Source: Methanobacterium sp. UBA353
GTDB lineage: Archaea; Methanobacteriota; Methanobacteria; Methanobacteriales; Methanobacteriaceae
Reading direction: 5' to 3'
Length of the DNA: 7,187 bases
Assembly: GCA_002496805.1 (NCBI GenBank)
Contig: DALO01000015.1
Span: 56,931-64,117, forward strand
A program made the translations under genes and the position numbers. Shown piece after piece: positions 4,796 through 7,187 of the stretch. Under the pieces are notes generated by a model that was given only the letters and a program-made list of their open reading frames with translations, was not told the DNA's origin and made no database searches. The stretch's first letter is position 1; each line of letters opens with the position of its first letter.

Positions 4796-6682
4796 ATGTC
4801 TGATTCACTTGTAGAAGCTTTGCCAAAAATCATAAAGCAGGGAAAAAGAGAAGCACAACGAATTTTAGACGGACTTTCAAAAAAGAATAGAATCACTTTG
4901 CAGACAAATGAACTAGTTTTACCTTCTAAAGATCGTTCAGGTTTGTTTAGAGGCCAAATTAAAGATATTAATGTAAATGAATGGTTTAATAGGTTAGTTT
5001 ATGGGGATAATTTACTTGCCATGCAAGCTTTGCTAGCTGGTGACAATAATTCGCCCTCACTTAGAGGTAAAATAGATTTAATATACATAGACCCACCTTA
5101 TGATTCCAAGGCAGATTATAGGACAAAAGTTGAACTTCCAGATGTCAATATTGTTCAAAAACCAACTGTTATAGAACAATTTGCCTATTCAGACACTTGG
5201 AAGGATGGAACAGCAAGTTATCTCCTCATGATGGTTCCTCGATTAATCTTAATGCGTGAACTTCTTGCTGAAACAGGGTCTATCTATGTTCACATTGATT
5301 GGCATGTTGGACATTATCTCAAGATAATATTAGATGAGATTTTTGGAAGAGATAATTTCCAAAACGAAATTGTTTGGGCATATAAAGGGCCATCTCCAGT
5401 TAAAACTACTTTCCAAAAGAAACATGATATTATATTTTGGTATTCGAAGTCAAATAATTATATTTTTAATTATGAAGATGTTCTTATCCCCTATGATGAA
5501 TCAACCTTAAAAAGAAGAGGGTATTCTGAAACTACAAAAGGGGGCATACAATTTACTGGAAAAGACATCTCAGAATACGAAAAAGGAAGAATTCCCAATG
5601 ATTGGTGGGATGACATTCCATCTGGTGGACAAATTTCAAGAACTGAATTAGTGGGATTTAAAACTCAAAAACCTCAGAAATTACTTAATAGAATCATTAA
5701 AGCATCATCTAATGAAGGCTCAATAGTGGCTGATTTTTTTGCAGGTAGTGGTACTACGGGTGCCGTTGCAGAAAAAAATGGTAGAAAATGGATAATGGCG
5801 GAATTAGGTAAACCTGGTTGTATGATCACTAGAAAACGTATGGTAGATCTAGATTCTCAACCTTTTTTATTCCAGTCAATAGGTGATTACCAGAAAGAGC
5901 AATATGAAAAGTCAGAATTTAGAACAATTAGAGATTTAGCTCATGTAATCATTAACCTTTATGGTGCCACACCTTTCCCTCCAAATGAAAATGCTCCAGC
6001 TAACGCAGGATATATAAAACAATCCAGAACGCTAGTTGTAGTTGATTCTCCATCTAAAATGACAGGTTATAACACTTTAAAACGTGCTCAAGAGTTTAGA
6101 AATTTATATGCTGGAGGTTGGAAAAAGGTAGTAGTCTTGGGATGGAACTTCGTATCAAATATTGGAGAGATTATAAGTAGTTTAGATGACAAGAATCTCG
6201 AGGTTCTTGTAATCCCTGCTGATTTATTAGACATGCTAAAGACTAAAGCGAAGTATAGAAAATTAATTCAGTCCGGCAAGGTAAGATTTTCATCTCTCCA
6301 ATATCTAACTGTAAAACCCGTGCAAAAATCAAAATACGATTCAGATAATGATAAAATAGGGTTAGAGTTAGATAATTACATATTGCTTTCTCCAGATGCC
6401 CTTCCATTAGATGACAAAAACAAAACTTTATTGGAGAACGTTATTAAGGAGGATCCGCTTAGTCTTATTGAATATTGGAGTATTGATCCGGATTATGATG
6501 GTGAAGTTTTCCGAAGTAAGTGGCAGGATTACCGCCAAAATGTTGCTAATGATAACGATCCATTTAGAGTGATACGCAAAGCAGAATTAATCATTCCTAA
6601 AGAAAATAGAAAACGGAAAATCTGTGTTAAGGCTGTAGATGTGTTTGGTTTTGAAAGTGCAACTGTAGTAGAGGTGGAATAA
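4796..6682 (+). CDS. Type III restriction-modification system DNA methyltransferase (Mod)
   Basis: A 628-aa S-adenosylmethionine-dependent DNA adenine-N6 methyltransferase. The catalytic D-P-P-Y motif (99-102, in LIYIDPPYD) comes before the SAM-binding F-A-G-S-G-T-T-G (315-322), the order of the beta class used by type III Mod proteins. T-Q-K-P (290-293), just before the SAM motif, is the conserved motif X region. The segment between (about 190-285) should contain the target recognition domain that sets the DNA specificity of the whole system. The C-terminal 250 residues contain a second alpha/beta region (TLVVVDSPSKM, KKVVVLGWNF) of unassigned role, probably contacting Res or DNA. Mod works alone as a methylase and with Res as the restriction complex. 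Length fits the family, and no frame break or simple-repeat phase-variation tract is seen. It has its own promoter, and res follows after a single intervening base. Confidence 0.93.
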   Translation: MSDSLVEALPKIIKQGKREAQRILDGLSKKNRITLQTNELVLPSKDRSGLFRGQIKDINVNEWFNRLVYGDNLLAMQALLAGDNNSPSLRGKIDLIYIDPPYDSKADYRTKVELPDVNIVQKPTVIEQFAYSDTWKDGTASYLLMMVPRLILMRELLAETGSIYVHIDWHVGHYLKIILDEIFGRDNFQNEIVWAYKGPSPVKTTFQKKHDIIFWYSKSNNYIFNYEDVLIPYDESTLKRRGYSETTKGGIQFTGKDISEYEKGRIPNDWWDDIPSGGQISRTELVGFKTQKPQKLLNRIIKASSNEGSIVADFFAGSGTTGAVAEKNGRKWIMAELGKPGCMITRKRMVDLDSQPFLFQSIGDYQKEQYEKSEFRTIRDLAHVIINLYGATPFPPNENAPANAGYIKQSRTLVVVDSPSKMTGYNTLKRAQEFRNLYAGGWKKVVVLGWNFVSNIGEIISSLDDKNLEVLVIPADLLDMLKTKAKYRKLIQSGKVRFSSLQYLTVKPVQKSKYDSDNDKIGLELDNYILLSPDALPLDDKNKTLLENVIKEDPLSLIEYWSIDPDYDGEVFRSKWQDYRQNVANDNDPFRVIRKAELIIPKENRKRKICVKAVDVFGFESATVVEVE

Positions 6683-6683
6683 T

Positions 6684-7187
6684 ATGTCAAGGATGACACA
6701 CCAAGGGACAAGAGATATTCCTCTACTATTCGCCAAGGAGTTAACGAATAATGTGAATCGAGCCTGGAGAGATGGGTCATTTATTGAAAGTGTAACTCCT
6801 ATAACTAAAGATTTGTTGAAGTTCTGGTTTAGTGATGCGTTTTGTGATACTCGTAATTTCAATTTCCATGAAGGTCAAAGACAAGCTATTTTAAACACTA
6901 TTTATCTCCATGAGGTAATGGGTGTTAGTAGTGTAATGGATATGTATCAATCTACTAGTCCTGAGTTACTTAGTGAGATGGATCTTCTGGATTTGGAGAA
7001 AGAGAAATATAAACATCCTAAATATGCTGTTAAAATGGCTACGGGTACTGGAAAAACATGGGTTCTGCATGCATTACTTCTTTGGCAGTTTTTAAATGCT
7101 AAGAATGAAATTGAACCTTCTGGACGATATTCTAAGAATTTTTTACTTGTTGCCCCTGGATTGATTGTTTATGAAAGACTTTTAGAT
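6684..7187 (+). CDS. Type III restriction system helicase-nuclease subunit (Res), N-terminal part
   Basis: The first 168 residues of a protein that runs past the window end; the frame is open throughout. It has F-H-E-G-Q-R-Q-A-I (61-69), a helicase lead-in motif, and a Walker A motif M-A-T-G-T-G-K-T (118-125) followed by a strand LLVAPGLIV typical of motif Ia in SF2 DEAD/DEAH helicases. In type III systems Res uses ATP to move along DNA and cuts when two Mod-Res complexes meet; the PD-(D/E)XK nuclease domain would lie at the missing C-terminus. The start at 6684 follows the mod stop after one base and has GAGGTGG six bases upstream, inside the last mod codons, so translation is coupled. Assignment as Res rests on the helicase motifs and on adjacency to Mod. 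Confidence 0.9.
   Translation, partial: MSRMTHQGTRDIPLLFAKELTNNVNRAWRDGSFIESVTPITKDLLKFWFSDAFCDTRNFNFHEGQRQAILNTIYLHEVMGVSSVMDMYQSTSPELLSEMDLLDLEKEKYKHPKYAVKMATGTGKTWVLHALLLWQFLNAKNEIEPSGRYSKNFLLVAPGLIVYERLLD

Noticed and set aside
5734..5740. Run of seven T inside the SAM-binding motif region of mod, considered as a phase-variation tract
   Set aside because: Phase-variable type III mod genes usually carry longer simple repeats; a T7 encoding two Phe codons is within chance in such AT-rich DNA.
6529..6862. Two minus-strand open frames over the mod-res junction
   Set aside because: They overlap each other and the coupled mod and res genes on the other strand; the translations look like random antisense sequence.

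Overview
The window is AT-rich (about one third G+C by eye) and most likely comes from a low-GC Gram-positive bacterium (Bacillota). The evidence is Shine-Dalgarno sites of the AGGAGGT / AAGGGGG / GGTGAT kind, TTG and GTG starts beside ATG, and a sigma-A-like promoter (TTGTAC, 17 nt, TATGAT) before the methyltransferase gene. An AT-rich archaeon with similar ribosome binding sites cannot be fully excluded. No tRNA, rRNA, CRISPR array or transposase gene was seen.

Layout, left to right. 1-353 has no gene; it holds a 30-bp-period tandem repeat at the very edge and one copy (A) of a dispersed repeat. 354-1784, minus strand, is a two-gene unit: a DUF6932-type nucleotidyltransferase-fold protein, then an unrecognised ~311-aa protein ending in an OB-like beta domain. 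1785-2023 is non-coding and holds the second copy (B) of the dispersed repeat, so the unit is bracketed by direct repeats 1.73 kb apart. 2024-3499, minus strand, is a tight four-gene operon: a small three-helix membrane protein, a TIR-fold protein of the ThsB/DUF1863 (MTH538) type started from TTG, a 57-aa basic YjzC-like protein, and an unrecognised 115-aa protein started from GTG. 3628-4695, minus strand, is a two-gene operon: a DUF1802 protein, then a protein with two membrane helices and a zinc ribbon. From 4796 on the plus strand runs a type III restriction-modification operon: mod (complete) and res (cut by the window end).

Taken together this looks like part of a defence island. The type III system is a confident call. 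The TIR plus membrane-protein pair resembles Thoeris-like signalling, in which a TIR enzyme makes an NAD-derived signal that triggers an effector, but no SIR2 or Macro ThsA is present and the effector would have to be the small membrane protein. This is the best candidate for an undescribed system. The nucleotidyltransferase unit is a second candidate, toxin-antitoxin-like or defence-like. The functional links among the minus-strand genes are inferred from spacing and context only.
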